A stretch of DNA of 64,000 bases from Microbacterium sp. MYb62. Lineage in GTDB: Bacteria > Actinomycetota > Actinomycetes > Actinomycetales > Microbacteriaceae. The DNA lies in contig NZ_PCOY01000002.1 of NCBI RefSeq assembly GCF_002979475.1, positions 62,001 through 126,000 of the forward strand. The letters are read 5' to 3'. The translations under genes were made by a program, and so were the position numbers. Shown one piece after another: positions 43,347 through 52,838 of this stretch. The first letter of the stretch is position 1; every line of letters begins with the position of its first letter. The notes under the pieces are model-generated. The model was not told the origin of the DNA, did not search any database, and was given only the letters and a program-made list of their open reading frames with translations.

Positions 43347-44642
43347 TCAGTCGCCGTACGCGTTGAGCGTCTTGGTGACGTAGGTGTCGTAGTCGGCTGC
43401 GGCCTTCTCGAGATCTGCTCCGCCGACGATCGAGGCGAAGAACTGCTCGTTGTAGCGCTCACTCTCCAGGGTCGACTGCCCGGGGCTCGCCGGCAGCGAC
43501 TTGTTGCTCTTGGCCGCCTCGCTCGCGATCAGCATGTGCTCCGGCATGTCCTCCGGCGTGAACGCGGGCGAGATCGGGATGAGGTTGAGCTCGGAGCCGA
43601 AGCGCGCCTGCATGTCCGCGCCCGTGATGATGCGCAGATAGTCCTTCGCCGCCTCGGGGAACTTCGTGTCGGCGGCGATGCCGATCGTGGAGCCGGCGAC
43701 GATCACGGGCAGGGGCTCGTCGGCAGTGTAGCCGGGCATGATGAAGTAGCCGATGTTCCCCTCCATCTCCGGGTTCTTCTCGACGACGGCCGCCGGCTCC
43801 CAGCCGCGCACGTACGCCATGGCCGCCTGGCCGTCGGCGAAGATCTGCGTCTGATCCGGGTTGTTGGTGTTCACGCCGACCGATGACGGGGTCGAGCACG
43901 TGTTCTGGAAGTCCTTGAACGCGGTGAGGCCCTCGACCGCCTTCGCCGAGCTCATGGTGGCCGTCCACTCGCCGTCCTTCTGCACGGCCACGTCGCCGCC
44001 GGCTCCGAAGATGAACGGCACTCCGGCGAAGTAGTACTGCCCCGGCATGTAGAAGCCGGAGAAGTTGTCGGTGGCGGCGTTCGCGGTCGCGAGCGTGCCG
44101 CAGACGGCCATCAGCTCGTCGAGCGTCTCGGGGGGCGCGCTGATGCCCGCGTCGGCGAACATCTGCTTGTTGTACATGACGACCTTGGTGCCGCCGTACA
44201 GGGGCGTCGCATAGAGACGGCCGTCCAGCGTGGAGGGGTCGGCGAGACCCGCGAGCCAGGTGTCCGACTCCTCGAAGGACGCCTTGTCGTCGGTGATGTC
44301 GAGCAGCCCGCCCGAATACGTCTGCAGCGGGGTCTGCGTGTTGCCCATCTCGACGATGTCGGGGCCGTTCCCCGACGCGAGCGCGGTCGTGAGCTTGGTC
44401 GCGATGTTGTCCCACTGCTGGATCTCGACCTTGACGTCCATGTCGGGGTACTTCTTCTCGAAGGCCGCATTCACGTCTTCGATGATCGGCTTGTCGCCGG
44501 GACCGCCGGTCATCATCCAGACGGTGAGTGTGCCGCTGGTGGCACCGGCCTCCGGCGCCTCCGTCGCGCCGCTGCATCCGGCGAGCACCAGGGGGGCGAT
44601 GATCGCTCCCGCGGCGAGGCCTGCGAGTCGGGTGGATTTCAT
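43347..44642 (-). CDS. ABC transporter solute-binding lipoprotein
   Basis: The 431-residue precursor has a signal peptide with lipobox VLAGC (Cys at residue 23) and a family 1 extracellular solute-binding domain (GTLTVWMMTGGPGDKPIIED; YGGTKVVMYNKQMFADAG; GQAAMAYVRGWEPAAVV). It catches the sugar at the outer face of the membrane and delivers it to the two permeases. Context (hexosaminidase, NagA, ROK) predicts an N-acetylglucosamine oligosaccharide or muropeptide-derived sugar as ligand. Confidence 0.93.
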   Translation of the reverse strand: MKSTRLAGLAAGAIIAPLVLAGCSGATEAPEAGATSGTLTVWMMTGGPGDKPIIEDVNAAFEKKYPDMDVKVEIQQWDNIATKLTTALASGNGPDIVEMGNTQTPLQTYSGGLLDITDDKASFEESDTWLAGLADPSTLDGRLYATPLYGGTKVVMYNKQMFADAGISAPPETLDELMAVCGTLATANAATDNFSGFYMPGQYYFAGVPFIFGAGGDVAVQKDGEWTATMSSAKAVEGLTAFKDFQNTCSTPSSVGVNTNNPDQTQIFADGQAAMAYVRGWEPAAVVEKNPEMEGNIGYFIMPGYTADEPLPVIVAGSTIGIAADTKFPEAAKDYLRIITGADMQARFGSELNLIPISPAFTPEDMPEHMLIASEAAKSNKSLPASPGQSTLESERYNEQFFASIVGGADLEKAAADYDTYVTKTLNAYGD

Positions 44643-44684
44643 GGTCGTTCTCCGTTTCGTCGTTGAGGGGGAAGACAGCGACGG

Positions 44685-45878
44685 CTATGCCGTCGTGGGG
44701 GATGAGGCGAGCGCCTGGATGATCCGTTCGCGTTCGACCTGCACGAGGGTCGCGTGTTCGGTGAGGACCCCCACCGAGGTGTGCAGCTGACTGAGCGCGG
44801 CCGCCATGGCTCCGAGCAGGCCCGCAGCCCCGCCGAGTTCGCTGCGGCGGATTCGGGTGTCGACGTTGATCATGTCGATCACCTCGGTGTGCAGCCGGTC
44901 GAGGATGTCGTCGTCGAACGCGTCGGCGAAGCCGCCCGCGATCACGATCGTCGCGGGCTCGTAGGCGAGTGTGACCAGCGACACGAGATGGAGCAGCGCC
45001 TCGTGGACCTCACCGAGGATCCCGGCGTGCCGCTCCGGGTCTGCGAAGAGGTCTTCTGCCGTGGCGATGTCGGCACCGCGTGCCTTCGCGTAGGCGGCGA
45101 GGCCCGCTCCGGACACGAGGTCGCGCAGACGTTCGGCTCGGCCGGGGATGCGCAGTCGGCCGAACTCGCCGAGGGCGCCGTCGGGCCCGGCCAGTACCCG
45201 TCCTTCGCGCGCCGCCGCCGTGCCGAGGCCGGTGCCGAGTGCGAGGAGGACGGCGGAGCCCGAGCCGTCGAGAGATCCGCAGACCAGTTCGCCGTAGAGC
45301 GCGAGGTTGGAGTCGTTGTCGATGTGGACCGGCACGTCGAAGGCGTCTTCGACGGCCTGCACGAACTCCGAACCCAGCATCTGCGGGAGGTTGTGTGCGC
45401 CGAGGATGCGCTTGCGATCGCCGGACACGGCACCGGGCACCCCCAGCGCGACGGAGCCGAGGGGGATCCCCTGACCGTGCTCTTCGACGAGTTCGGTGAC
45501 GCGAGCGGCGAGCCAGTCGGCGAAGTCGGCGGCGCCCAGTTCGCGAGGGGTCTTGAACCGACCGCGGATGATGGCGTTGCCCAGCGCGTCCGCCACGGCG
45601 ATGCGGCAGTTCGTGCCGCCCAGATCGATGCCCGCGATGAGCATGGCCGAAGGGTTGAGACGCACGGTGGTCGCCGGACGGCCGGGGCCTGTCTTCAGCG
45701 GCGCGCTGCGCTCCAGGAGGAGCTGCGACGCGATCAGATCGTCGACGACCCGGAACACGGTCGCTCGGCTGAGTCCGGTGCTCTCGGCCAGCTGCGTGCG
45801 CTCGAGTTCGGCGCCGGCGAGGAGCTCGGCAAGCACGCGGCTGCGGTTCGACGCGCGGAGGGACGGGGCCTTGGTCAC
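44685..45878 (-). CDS. ROK family transcriptional regulator
   Basis: The 397-residue protein has an N-terminal winged helix (RTQLAESTGLSRATVFRVVD) and a sugar-kinase-like ROK domain (IAGIDLGGTNCRIAVADALG; VPVHIDNDSNLALYGELVCG; LALGTGLGTAAAREGRVLAG). The usual ROK zinc-binding cysteine cluster is not present at the expected place (GRLRIPGRAERLRDLVSGAG). It heads the amino-sugar operon on the minus strand and probably controls it. GTG at 45878 has GAGAG six bases upstream. An AT-rich promoter stretch lies at 45883-45912. Confidence 0.88.
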   Translation of the reverse strand: MTKAPSLRASNRSRVLAELLAGAELERTQLAESTGLSRATVFRVVDDLIASQLLLERSAPLKTGPGRPATTVRLNPSAMLIAGIDLGGTNCRIAVADALGNAIIRGRFKTPRELGAADFADWLAARVTELVEEHGQGIPLGSVALGVPGAVSGDRKRILGAHNLPQMLGSEFVQAVEDAFDVPVHIDNDSNLALYGELVCGSLDGSGSAVLLALGTGLGTAAAREGRVLAGPDGALGEFGRLRIPGRAERLRDLVSGAGLAAYAKARGADIATAEDLFADPERHAGILGEVHEALLHLVSLVTLAYEPATIVIAGGFADAFDDDILDRLHTEVIDMINVDTRIRRSELGGAAGLLGAMAAALSQLHTSVGVLTEHATLVQVERERIIQALASSPTTA

Positions 45879-46050
45879 ATTTACTCTCAGACTGAATTTA
45901 ATTAGGACGCGGCTTACTGTACATGAGCGGAAGGCCGACGCAAAGCGCCGTTTTCCCCCTCGTCTCAGCACGTCGGGAACATGCTCGCCATCAGGGATTA
46001 ATTGCTCTCGGACCTGGTGCCCGCAAGAGGGGAGCAGGCGGACGGACGCA

Positions 46051-46082
46051 GCGAGGGCACGGGGGAGCCCCCGTGCCCTCGC
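46051..46082 (-). terminator. Strong hairpin after the giant surface protein gene
   Basis: GCGAGGGCACGGGG at 46051-46064 pairs with CCCCGTGCCCTCGC at 46069-46082, a 14-bp stem with a four-base loop, 20 bases beyond the stop of the minus-strand gene. There is no T-run. The remaining bases of 45879-46101 hold only the ROK promoter. Confidence 0.65.
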
Positions 46083-46101
46083 CGCCGTCAGGTCGTCGCG
46101 G

Positions 46102-49100
46102 TTAGCCCGTGACTCCTCGTCGACGACGGATCAGGAGCCCGCCCGCCAGCAGGAGGAGCGCGCCGAGTGCGGTGAACACCGACACGGCGGAACCGTCCAA
46201 TCCCGTCGCCGGCAATCCGCCCCCGCCCTGGCCGTCCGGATCAGGATCCGGACCGGGACCCGGATCCGGCGGGAGCACCGGGTACACGTTCGTGATCGAG
46301 GCCGTCTGGGTCGTCGGCGGTTCGGCACCGGGCGTGGCAGGAGTGGTGATCGTCACGACCTGACCGTCCGCGAGCCTCGAGCCCTCGCCATAGGTCCCGA
46401 CCGGGCCGCGCTCGGAGACCGCACAGGTCGACCCCAGCGGCAGACCGTCGAGGCGTGCCCGCAGGTCGCTCTGCGTCGAGACGCTGAGGACGCCGTCCGC
46501 CGGCAGCACCAGGGGAACGCCCGCGACCGTGCACTCCAGTTGGAAGTCGAAGGCGTCGGGTGCTCGTCCCTCGTCGCCGACCACGACCTTCTGCACGGCG
46601 AGGTCGCCGTCGAGGAGCGTGACGCCGGCCTGCACCGGGGCCACGGAATACTCGCGTCCGCCGGCATCCGTCCCCACGGCACCCATCTGGTTCCATGCGA
46701 AGCCGCCGGCATCGGGCACCGTGATCGGAGCGAGGTCCGGATACGCGGCCGATTCCGGGACGTTCTGCGTCTCGTAGTGCAGGGAGAGCACCTGTCCCGG
46801 TGCGAACGACCCGGCGTCGGTCGCCGTGAAGTCGATGGTGACGCGGATCCCGGTGACCTCCTCCCACGCTCCGCTGTAGGAGAGCACGGGAGTCCAGGTC
46901 GCGGTGGTGTCGCACAGCAGGTCGTCGAACCACGCCGAGGTGGGCCCCGTTCCCACGCAGGGTGACGCGGACGTCGTAACGTCGAGCGTCAGCGTCGCCC
47001 CGGCAGGCAGCACGTTCGCCGACAGCGACTCCGGGAGGAGCACCGGGTCGAAGGTGCTGTTGCGCGCTGCGCCGGTCGCGAGCAGCCGGTCCCCGATCCG
47101 CGGTAGCGGGTCGACGAGCGACACGGTCTCGAACCCGACCGTGCCGCTGTTGACGACGGACAGCCTCCAGTCGTCGGTCGCTCCCACCGCGGTGTAGGCG
47201 GCGCACGGCGTGCGGGTGTATCCGTCGGGGTCCAGCGGGCAGGCGGCGTCGGGGTTGTTCAGGTTGACCTGGCCGTCGACGAGGTCGCCGTCGATCTCGC
47301 CCTTGACGTACTTGTACGCCGCGAGGGCGCCACCGGGCGAGGGCTGCACGTAGTTCGTCGTACCGCACTCGTCGGCGGCGAGGTCGGGAACCGTGCCCTC
47401 GCCGTTCCCCGACGTGTTGGTGCAAGCGGTGAGATCCTCCGCGGTGTTCACGACGAACGTGTTGGTCGTGAACTGGTCGAGGGAGAGGCCCGGGGCGAGC
47501 ACCAGGTTCACGGTGATCGTGAAGACCTCACCGGGAGACATCCGGTCCCCGCCCTCGGGCCAGGTGAACGTGACGTTCTTTCCGGTGTCGTCGATCAGCG
47601 CCGACACGTCCGTGGAGAGGGTCCCGCCCGCGGAGGTCTGATACGTCGGCGGGGAGAAGTCCCAGTCGAGGTACTCCGGCAGGGTGTCGACGAGCTGATC
47701 GATCGTGACGTAACCGGTCCCGGTGTTCGTGAACTGCAGCGTCCAGGGCAGGCTGGCGCCGATGGAGACGACGTGACTCGTCCCGGGCTGCGACTTCACG
47801 ACATCCAGCTGATGCGTGCCGGGGTCGATCGCCAGAGTGGCGTCGCCCTCGTCATCCGCCGGCGCATACAGGCCGTCGAGTCGCGCGCTCACCGCGGTCG
47901 CCGTGTTCGGCAGCGTGGACGGCAGCGCGAGCGGGGTGCCGTCACGCTGCGTCGTCAGCACGACCACGTCGAAGGCGAGCTGCGCGGTCCAGTCGTCCGG
48001 GGGATCGTTCCGGGAGAAGACCTCGCCGGCCGCGTTCCGGAACACCGCCCTGATGCCGACGACGCTCGCGGGATCGACGCCGGCGGGGAGCGCGGCCGTC
48101 GCCCCGAACGCCCCCTCGACCCACGTCGAGCCGACGAGCACGTCGATGCGCACCTGGTCCGCGCCGGCGGGCAGCACGGCGTTCAGCGCCGGATCCGGTG
48201 CGAGCTGCGCCGCGTTCCAGAAGCCGGTGTCGGCGTCGGTGATGGTCACCTGCTGCGTCGCCACGGTCGACGCACCATCCGTCGCATCCAGCGTCACGGT
48301 GACCGGGTCGGCCAGCTCGGTCTCGAGGACGGCATCCGGATCGATGGTCTTCGCGAGCGTCACGTCGAGCAGGGCACTGATCAGCACGACGGTGTCGGCT
48401 GCCGTGTCGTTGGGAGTGGATGCCGAACCCGACGGCGTGAGGACCGGGTCGTACGACTGCGCGATGACGTCGTTGGAGACGGTGCCCGGTTCCACGAGCT
48501 GATCCGCGTCCGAGCGCTCGTACTGACGCACGCGTGTGTCGATCTGCACACCGACGTCGGCGCCGGCACGGATGCTGCCGCCCTCCGTCGCGGGATCGAT
48601 GCCGTGGAACACGGCGCTCACGCCCACGACCGTCGTCAGGTCACCCGCGGCGAGCGCGGACGCGGCCGTCAGGGACAGCGTGCGCGTGGTGAGGGCTCCT
48701 CCCGCCGCACGATCCCAGAGGGTCACGGTCGAGGCGTCGGGATCGACCTGGTCGGCGGGGTAGGTGAAGGCGAGGGACAGCACGTCGAGCCGCTCGTAGG
48801 GATTCGTCGCCGGATCGTAGGCCGCGCCGTCGAACGGGTCGTCGGCCCAGGCGTCCGCGGCACTCACGCACTGATCGGCCGCGCCGGCCGCGCACGGGAT
48901 CGGGTCGGTCACCCGCAGGTAGGAGGCGCGCGCCGTGCTGTCGTTCCTGGCCTCGATGTCGAAGGCCACGGTGGGATAGTTCGCCGGATCCACGTCGGCC
49001 GACTCGGGGATCGTCACGGTCGCCGGGGTCACGGTCTTGTCCACCGAGACGCCGGGGAGCTGGTCGATCAGTGTGATGGCGTCCTGCTCGGTGTCGCTGC

Positions 49101-52089
49101 CGGTCCCCGCCGTCGACGTCCAGTCGCCACGGAGGCTGTTCCACACGACCGCGGGATCGTCGCCGTTGTAGATCTCGTCGGCGCTGACCCAGCGATCGGT
49201 CGTCGCGCTGTCGTCGCGGACGACGTTGCGCAGCTCCCAGGTGAGGAATGTCGGCCGGTACTGCCCGACCGCCGAGGTCGCCAGCCCGGAGCCGGGTTCG
49301 GGCCTCGTCGGGTCCGTGCTCGCGGCCCGCGCGGCATCGTCCGGCGCATAGACGAGTCGCACACCGGTCGTGCCCGCGGTCTGCTCGGCGGAGAGCGTGT
49401 ACCCGATGAACCCGTCCGCCCCCATCCACGAGCCGCCCGGCGGGGCGATCGGCGCCCACGTGCCGTCGACGAACAGCCAGACCTCGGTGATGTCGTCCCA
49501 GGCCAGGAGGGGATCGTCGGCGAGGGTGATCGGATCGATGCTCAGCAGATCGAATGCCTGGAACACGGTGTCCGCTGCGCCGGCGGGGTCGGTGTCGGGC
49601 GCAGTGGCCGGGTCGGTCAGGACGAGCGAGCTGATCCCCGGAGTCCCCGTCCGCCACTCGTTGCGCGTCGAGACGACGGCTCCGGACTGCGCATCGATGA
49701 ATTCGACGTCGGTGGTCTTGTCGCTGCTGGAGACCCAGCGCTTGTTCGCGTCGATGCCGGCCCCCTCGCCCGTCGCCGGGGTCTGCACGCCGATCGTGTC
49801 CTGGTCGGTCACGACGTCGCTGTCGATGCCGTCGGGAAGACCGTCGACCTCGCCGTGACTCTGCGCGGACGCCTCGTTCTCGTACACGGTGGGCTGCTGC
49901 GCGGACTGATCGTCTTCGGGGTCATCGCGCGGGTCCGTGGGGCCCGACCCGTCACGCAGGTCGGACCTCGCCTCGAAGACGAGGTTCGGTTCGACGCTGA
50001 AGCCCTGCGGGAATCCGTCGGGGTTGTCGAACGTGAACCGGATGCCGGTGACGTCCGAGGGAGTGTCCGGCGGTGTCAGCGCGGCCGCGAACTGCGCCCG
50101 GCTCATCTGGAACACCTGAGCCTCCGCACCGGTGCTGACCGTGGAGAGCGTCACCCAGGTCCCGTCTTCCCGCTGGTACTCGACGGTCGCCGTGGTGTTC
50201 GGCGGAACCTGCGTCGGGGCGATCGCCACGATGTCGAACGCGTTCCAGAAATCGTTGCCGGGACTCGGCTGCCGCCAGGTGTCCTCCACGACGATCTGCG
50301 TCGGATCGACCTGCGCGACGCCGGTCTCGGTCGTCGCGGTCAGACTCGCGACCACGCCGTTCCCCGGTTCGACCGCCCCTCCCGGGGTGATCCGCTTGTC
50401 GAGGGAGACACCGATCTGCGGGAAGTAGACGGCGATGTCGTCGGAGGCGGCGTCATCGGCGCTGCCCACGTCGTTCGTCGCCGTCACGTCGACCGTGTTC
50501 GTGCGCTGATGCGTCGGCACCTCGGTGCTCACCAGGGAGAGACTCGGTTCGATCGCGACGTCGATCGTCGCCACGGTGTTCGCGGGCATCTCACCGGTGA
50601 ACTCGATCACGAAACCCGTGACCGTCCCGGGCGGCGGCGCCGGTGACGAGGAGTCCGCGAAGGCGACGGGAGCCTGCGGGACCCCGTCGATGTACCAGGT
50701 GATCGTTCCCGCTGTCGCTCCGGCGGGGTAGTCGATACCGGACGGGAATCCGCCGAACACCATGTCCGCGTCGAAGAAGTCGAGGTCGGAGATCGTGAGG
50801 GTCTCGACCGGCCCGTTCGAGGTGTTGGTCGCGGTGAGTTGAGCCATGGCTTCTCCGCCGGCCGCGAGTTCGGCGGGGGTGATGGTCTTCCCCGCGAGCA
50901 CGTCGACCGTCAGCGCACCGATCTCATACGGCGCCGTGGCGTCGTCGTTCGCCGTCGCGCCCCCGGGGGCGTTCACGGTCGAGGTGATGCTGTTGGTGAC
51001 GGTGTCACCCGTCGCGAGTGTGCTGTCGTCATTCCGGTCCGTCGCCCGCTGCGCCACGGTGAAGCCCGTCGAGGCGGAGGCATCGGCGGCGATCGTGCCT
51101 CCCGAGTACGTGAGCCGGATGCCGCCGACATCCGCGGCGTCGACCCCGGCAGGCAGGGCGGGAGCGGCCCCCGGCGTTCCGGCCTGCCAGCTCCACGTCC
51201 CCGAGCCTTCGTCATAGACGTAGGCGTCGACCTGGACCGTGGTGGCATCCGGCGGCAGCGTCGTCGCCCCGAACCCCGCGAAGTCGACGATGCGGAACGG
51301 GTTGTCGGCTCCCAGAGTCGTCGCCCCGTCCGCGGCACTCGTCGGCTCCTGGATCACGAGCGAGGTCCCGCCGATGTTCGACTGGTTCTGCGCGCCGATC
51401 GTGATCGCCGACGTCTCACCGGGATCGAACTGCTGGGACGCGGGCGTCCAGCCCTTGCTCGCCTCGACGCCGATCACGGTGTCGACGGTGACGACGGCGT
51501 CCGCGGTGTCGGTGATCTGCGCGGGGACGTCTCCGGGCCCGTTGTCCCAGTTCGCCGTCGCCGTGTTCGTCACGGTGTCGCCGTTGTACTGCCAGTCCGC
51601 CGGCAGGTCGAGCGGCGCCCGCAGGACCAGGCTCAGTTTCAGGGTTCCCCCCGCTTCCAGTCCGATCCCGCCGTCCACCGGCTGCTGGAAGACGACCTGG
51701 AAGGTGCAGTCGTCCGTGACCTCGACGGGCACGCCGCCCTCCTCCACGCATCCGGTCGAGGTGACCGTGAGCGGCAGGTCGGAAGGGGTGTACGACGAGC
51801 CGACGAACTCGAACCCGGCGAACTCGGCCGGGAGCGTGTCGGTCAGCACGACGTTGAGGCAGTCCACGTCGTCGCAGACCAGGTCGACCGTGTAGGTGAA
51901 TTCATCGCCGGGCCCCAGGGCGTCCTGCGTCTCCAGACCGTCGACGCGCTTGTCGATGCGGAGCGACGACTCGGCTGCCTGTGCGGCCTGCGGGACGACG
52001 ATGCCGGTTCCGACCAGCGCGAAGATCGCGAGGAGAGAGAGGAGGAACCTGCGCAACCGGTGCTCGGAGGCGGATGACGTCGTGGGCAT
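46102..52089 (-). CDS. Giant LPXTG-anchored surface protein with Ig-like/DUF11-type repeats
   Basis: The 1995-residue protein has a basic start, a signal peptide (RRFLLSLLAIFALVGTGIVV, cleavage near AQA-AE at about residue 37) and about ten beta-rich modules of 130-220 residues, most starting with a Lys-Thr-type strand (KTITPAELAAGGEAMAQLTA; DKRITPGGAVEPGNGVV; DKTVTPATVTIPESADV; AKTIDPDAVLETELADP). These match DUF11/SdrD-type isopeptide-forming repeats. The last module resembles DUF5979. The C-terminus has a sorting signal: LPATG at residues 1959-1963, a hydrophobic helix and RRRR. It should be covalently attached to the wall and work as a long adhesin. No sortase gene is in the window. Confidence 0.9.
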   Translation of the reverse strand: MPTTSSASEHRLRRFLLSLLAIFALVGTGIVVPQAAQAAESSLRIDKRVDGLETQDALGPGDEFTYTVDLVCDDVDCLNVVLTDTLPAEFAGFEFVGSSYTPSDLPLTVTSTGCVEEGGVPVEVTDDCTFQVVFQQPVDGGIGLEAGGTLKLSLVLRAPLDLPADWQYNGDTVTNTATANWDNGPGDVPAQITDTADAVVTVDTVIGVEASKGWTPASQQFDPGETSAITIGAQNQSNIGGTSLVIQEPTSAADGATTLGADNPFRIVDFAGFGATTLPPDATTVQVDAYVYDEGSGTWSWQAGTPGAAPALPAGVDAADVGGIRLTYSGGTIAADASASTGFTVAQRATDRNDDSTLATGDTVTNSITSTVNAPGGATANDDATAPYEIGALTVDVLAGKTITPAELAAGGEAMAQLTATNTSNGPVETLTISDLDFFDADMVFGGFPSGIDYPAGATAGTITWYIDGVPQAPVAFADSSSPAPPPGTVTGFVIEFTGEMPANTVATIDVAIEPSLSLVSTEVPTHQRTNTVDVTATNDVGSADDAASDDIAVYFPQIGVSLDKRITPGGAVEPGNGVVASLTATTETGVAQVDPTQIVVEDTWRQPSPGNDFWNAFDIVAIAPTQVPPNTTATVEYQREDGTWVTLSTVSTGAEAQVFQMSRAQFAAALTPPDTPSDVTGIRFTFDNPDGFPQGFSVEPNLVFEARSDLRDGSGPTDPRDDPEDDQSAQQPTVYENEASAQSHGEVDGLPDGIDSDVVTDQDTIGVQTPATGEGAGIDANKRWVSSSDKTTDVEFIDAQSGAVVSTRNEWRTGTPGISSLVLTDPATAPDTDPAGAADTVFQAFDLLSIDPITLADDPLLAWDDITEVWLFVDGTWAPIAPPGGSWMGADGFIGYTLSAEQTAGTTGVRLVYAPDDAARAASTDPTRPEPGSGLATSAVGQYRPTFLTWELRNVVRDDSATTDRWVSADEIYNGDDPAVVWNSLRGDWTSTAGTGSDTEQDAITLIDQLPGVSVDKTVTPATVTIPESADVDPANYPTVAFDIEARNDSTARASYLRVTDPIPCAAGAADQCVSAADAWADDPFDGAAYDPATNPYERLDVLSLAFTYPADQVDPDASTVTLWDRAAGGALTTRTLSLTAASALAAGDLTTVVGVSAVFHGIDPATEGGSIRAGADVGVQIDTRVRQYERSDADQLVEPGTVSNDVIAQSYDPVLTPSGSASTPNDTAADTVVLISALLDVTLAKTIDPDAVLETELADPVTVTLDATDGASTVATQQVTITDADTGFWNAAQLAPDPALNAVLPAGADQVRIDVLVGSTWVEGAFGATAALPAGVDPASVVGIRAVFRNAAGEVFSRNDPPDDWTAQLAFDVVVLTTQRDGTPLALPSTLPNTATAVSARLDGLYAPADDEGDATLAIDPGTHQLDVVKSQPGTSHVVSIGASLPWTLQFTNTGTGYVTIDQLVDTLPEYLDWDFSPPTYQTSAGGTLSTDVSALIDDTGKNVTFTWPEGGDRMSPGEVFTITVNLVLAPGLSLDQFTTNTFVVNTAEDLTACTNTSGNGEGTVPDLAADECGTTNYVQPSPGGALAAYKYVKGEIDGDLVDGQVNLNNPDAACPLDPDGYTRTPCAAYTAVGATDDWRLSVVNSGTVGFETVSLVDPLPRIGDRLLATGAARNSTFDPVLLPESLSANVLPAGATLTLDVTTSASPCVGTGPTSAWFDDLLCDTTATWTPVLSYSGAWEEVTGIRVTIDFTATDAGSFAPGQVLSLHYETQNVPESAAYPDLAPITVPDAGGFAWNQMGAVGTDAGGREYSVAPVQAGVTLLDGDLAVQKVVVGDEGRAPDAFDFQLECTVAGVPLVLPADGVLSVSTQSDLRARLDGLPLGSTCAVSERGPVGTYGEGSRLADGQVVTITTPATPGAEPPTTQTASITNVYPVLPPDPGPGPDPDPDGQGGGGLPATGLDGSAVSVFTALGALLLLAGGLLIRRRRGVTG

Positions 52090-52205
52090 GGTGCTCGTTT
52101 CGTGGGGAAGCCCGCAGGGGCAACGAAGGAGTGCTGGCCGCCGACGCCGTCTTCGATGGATCAGTGGTGAGGCTGGGCCGGTGACCACGTGTTCATGTTC
52201 TGTGG

Positions 52206-52211
52206 AGTATA
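52206..52211 (-). promoter_or_regulatory. -10 element of the giant surface protein gene
   Basis: TATACT on the minus strand is a near-consensus -10, predicting transcription from about 52199 and a leader of about 110 bases before the ATG at 52089. Confidence 0.5.
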
Positions 52212-52249
52212 GGAGCGCAGGAGGGGGAGGATCTAGGGCATGTGCCGCA

Positions 52250-52274
52250 CTCCTCACCCAGCCCGGGTGAGGAG
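52250..52274. promoter_or_regulatory. 10-bp inverted repeat upstream of MarR gene
   Basis: CTCCTCACCC at 52250-52259 pairs with GGGTGAGGAG at 52265-52274, between the promoters of the surface protein and the MarR operon. It may be a terminator-like barrier or an operator. Confidence 0.45.
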
Positions 52275-52303
52275 GCGAAAGCGGTATCACGAGTTTGCAC
52301 GAA

Positions 52304-52334
52304 CAGTTGCCGCAAGCAACTGACGGGCTACCAT
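52304..52334 (+). promoter_or_regulatory. MarR operator and leaderless promoter
   Basis: CAGTTGC at 52304-52310 and GCAACTG at 52316-52322 form a perfect 19-bp palindrome. It covers the -35 TTGCCG (52307-52312); the -10 TACCAT is at 52329-52334, 16 bases after it and six bases before the ATG at 52341. A bound MarR dimer would block the promoter. Confidence 0.65.
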
Positions 52335-52340
52335 AGAGGC

Positions 52341-52838
52341 ATGCAGGCCCAAGAAGACATCGAGGCCATCCGCGACGCCCTCGTTCACGTGGTCGCCGAG
52401 TGGACGCAAGGCGACCTGCAGGTCCGTGTCGCCGAGAGCATCCGCAGCCCTCTCGATGCCGGCGAGGTCCGCTCCCTCTACCTGCTCGGCATGAGCGGCG
52501 GATCACTCGGATTCGGGGAGCTCGCCGAGCGCGGAGCGCTGTCGCGTCCGACGACGTCGAAGCTCGTCTCGCGCATGTCGGCGCGAGGCCTCTTCGACCG
52601 GGTGCGTTCGGGACGTACGGTCGAGGTCCGGCTGACCGAGGCAGGCGTCGAAGCCTACGCGCGACTCGTCGCCGCCGGGCAGCAGATGGTCGGCGGCGCT
52701 CTCACCGACTGGACGCCCGAGGAGATCACCCGGTTCCAGTCGCAACTCACCCGCTTCGTCGCCGCCCTGCCCCGGGCGACGCTCTCGACCGCTCGCCGGT
52801 CGCCATCCGCCCCCGTCTCACCCCAGGAGGAAACATGA
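52341..52838 (+). CDS. MarR family transcriptional regulator
   Basis: The 165-residue winged-helix protein has a helical start, the MarR HTH in GFGELAERGALSRPTTSKLV followed by SRMSARGLFDRVRSGRTVEV (wing), and a C-terminal dimerisation helix. It heads an operon with the SDR gene (ATGA overlap) and probably represses it until a ligand binds. The ATG at 52341 is chosen because the -10 and the palindrome precede it; upstream in-frame codons would lie in the promoter. Confidence 0.9.
   Translation: MQAQEDIEAIRDALVHVVAEWTQGDLQVRVAESIRSPLDAGEVRSLYLLGMSGGSLGFGELAERGALSRPTTSKLVSRMSARGLFDRVRSGRTVEVRLTEAGVEAYARLVAAGQQMVGGALTDWTPEEITRFQSQLTRFVAALPRATLSTARRSPSAPVSPQEET

Noticed and set aside
47773..50646. 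A 957-codon open frame on the plus strand
   Set aside because: It is antisense to the giant surface protein, with an Arg/Val/Gly composition typical of shadow frames and no recognisable domain or start site.
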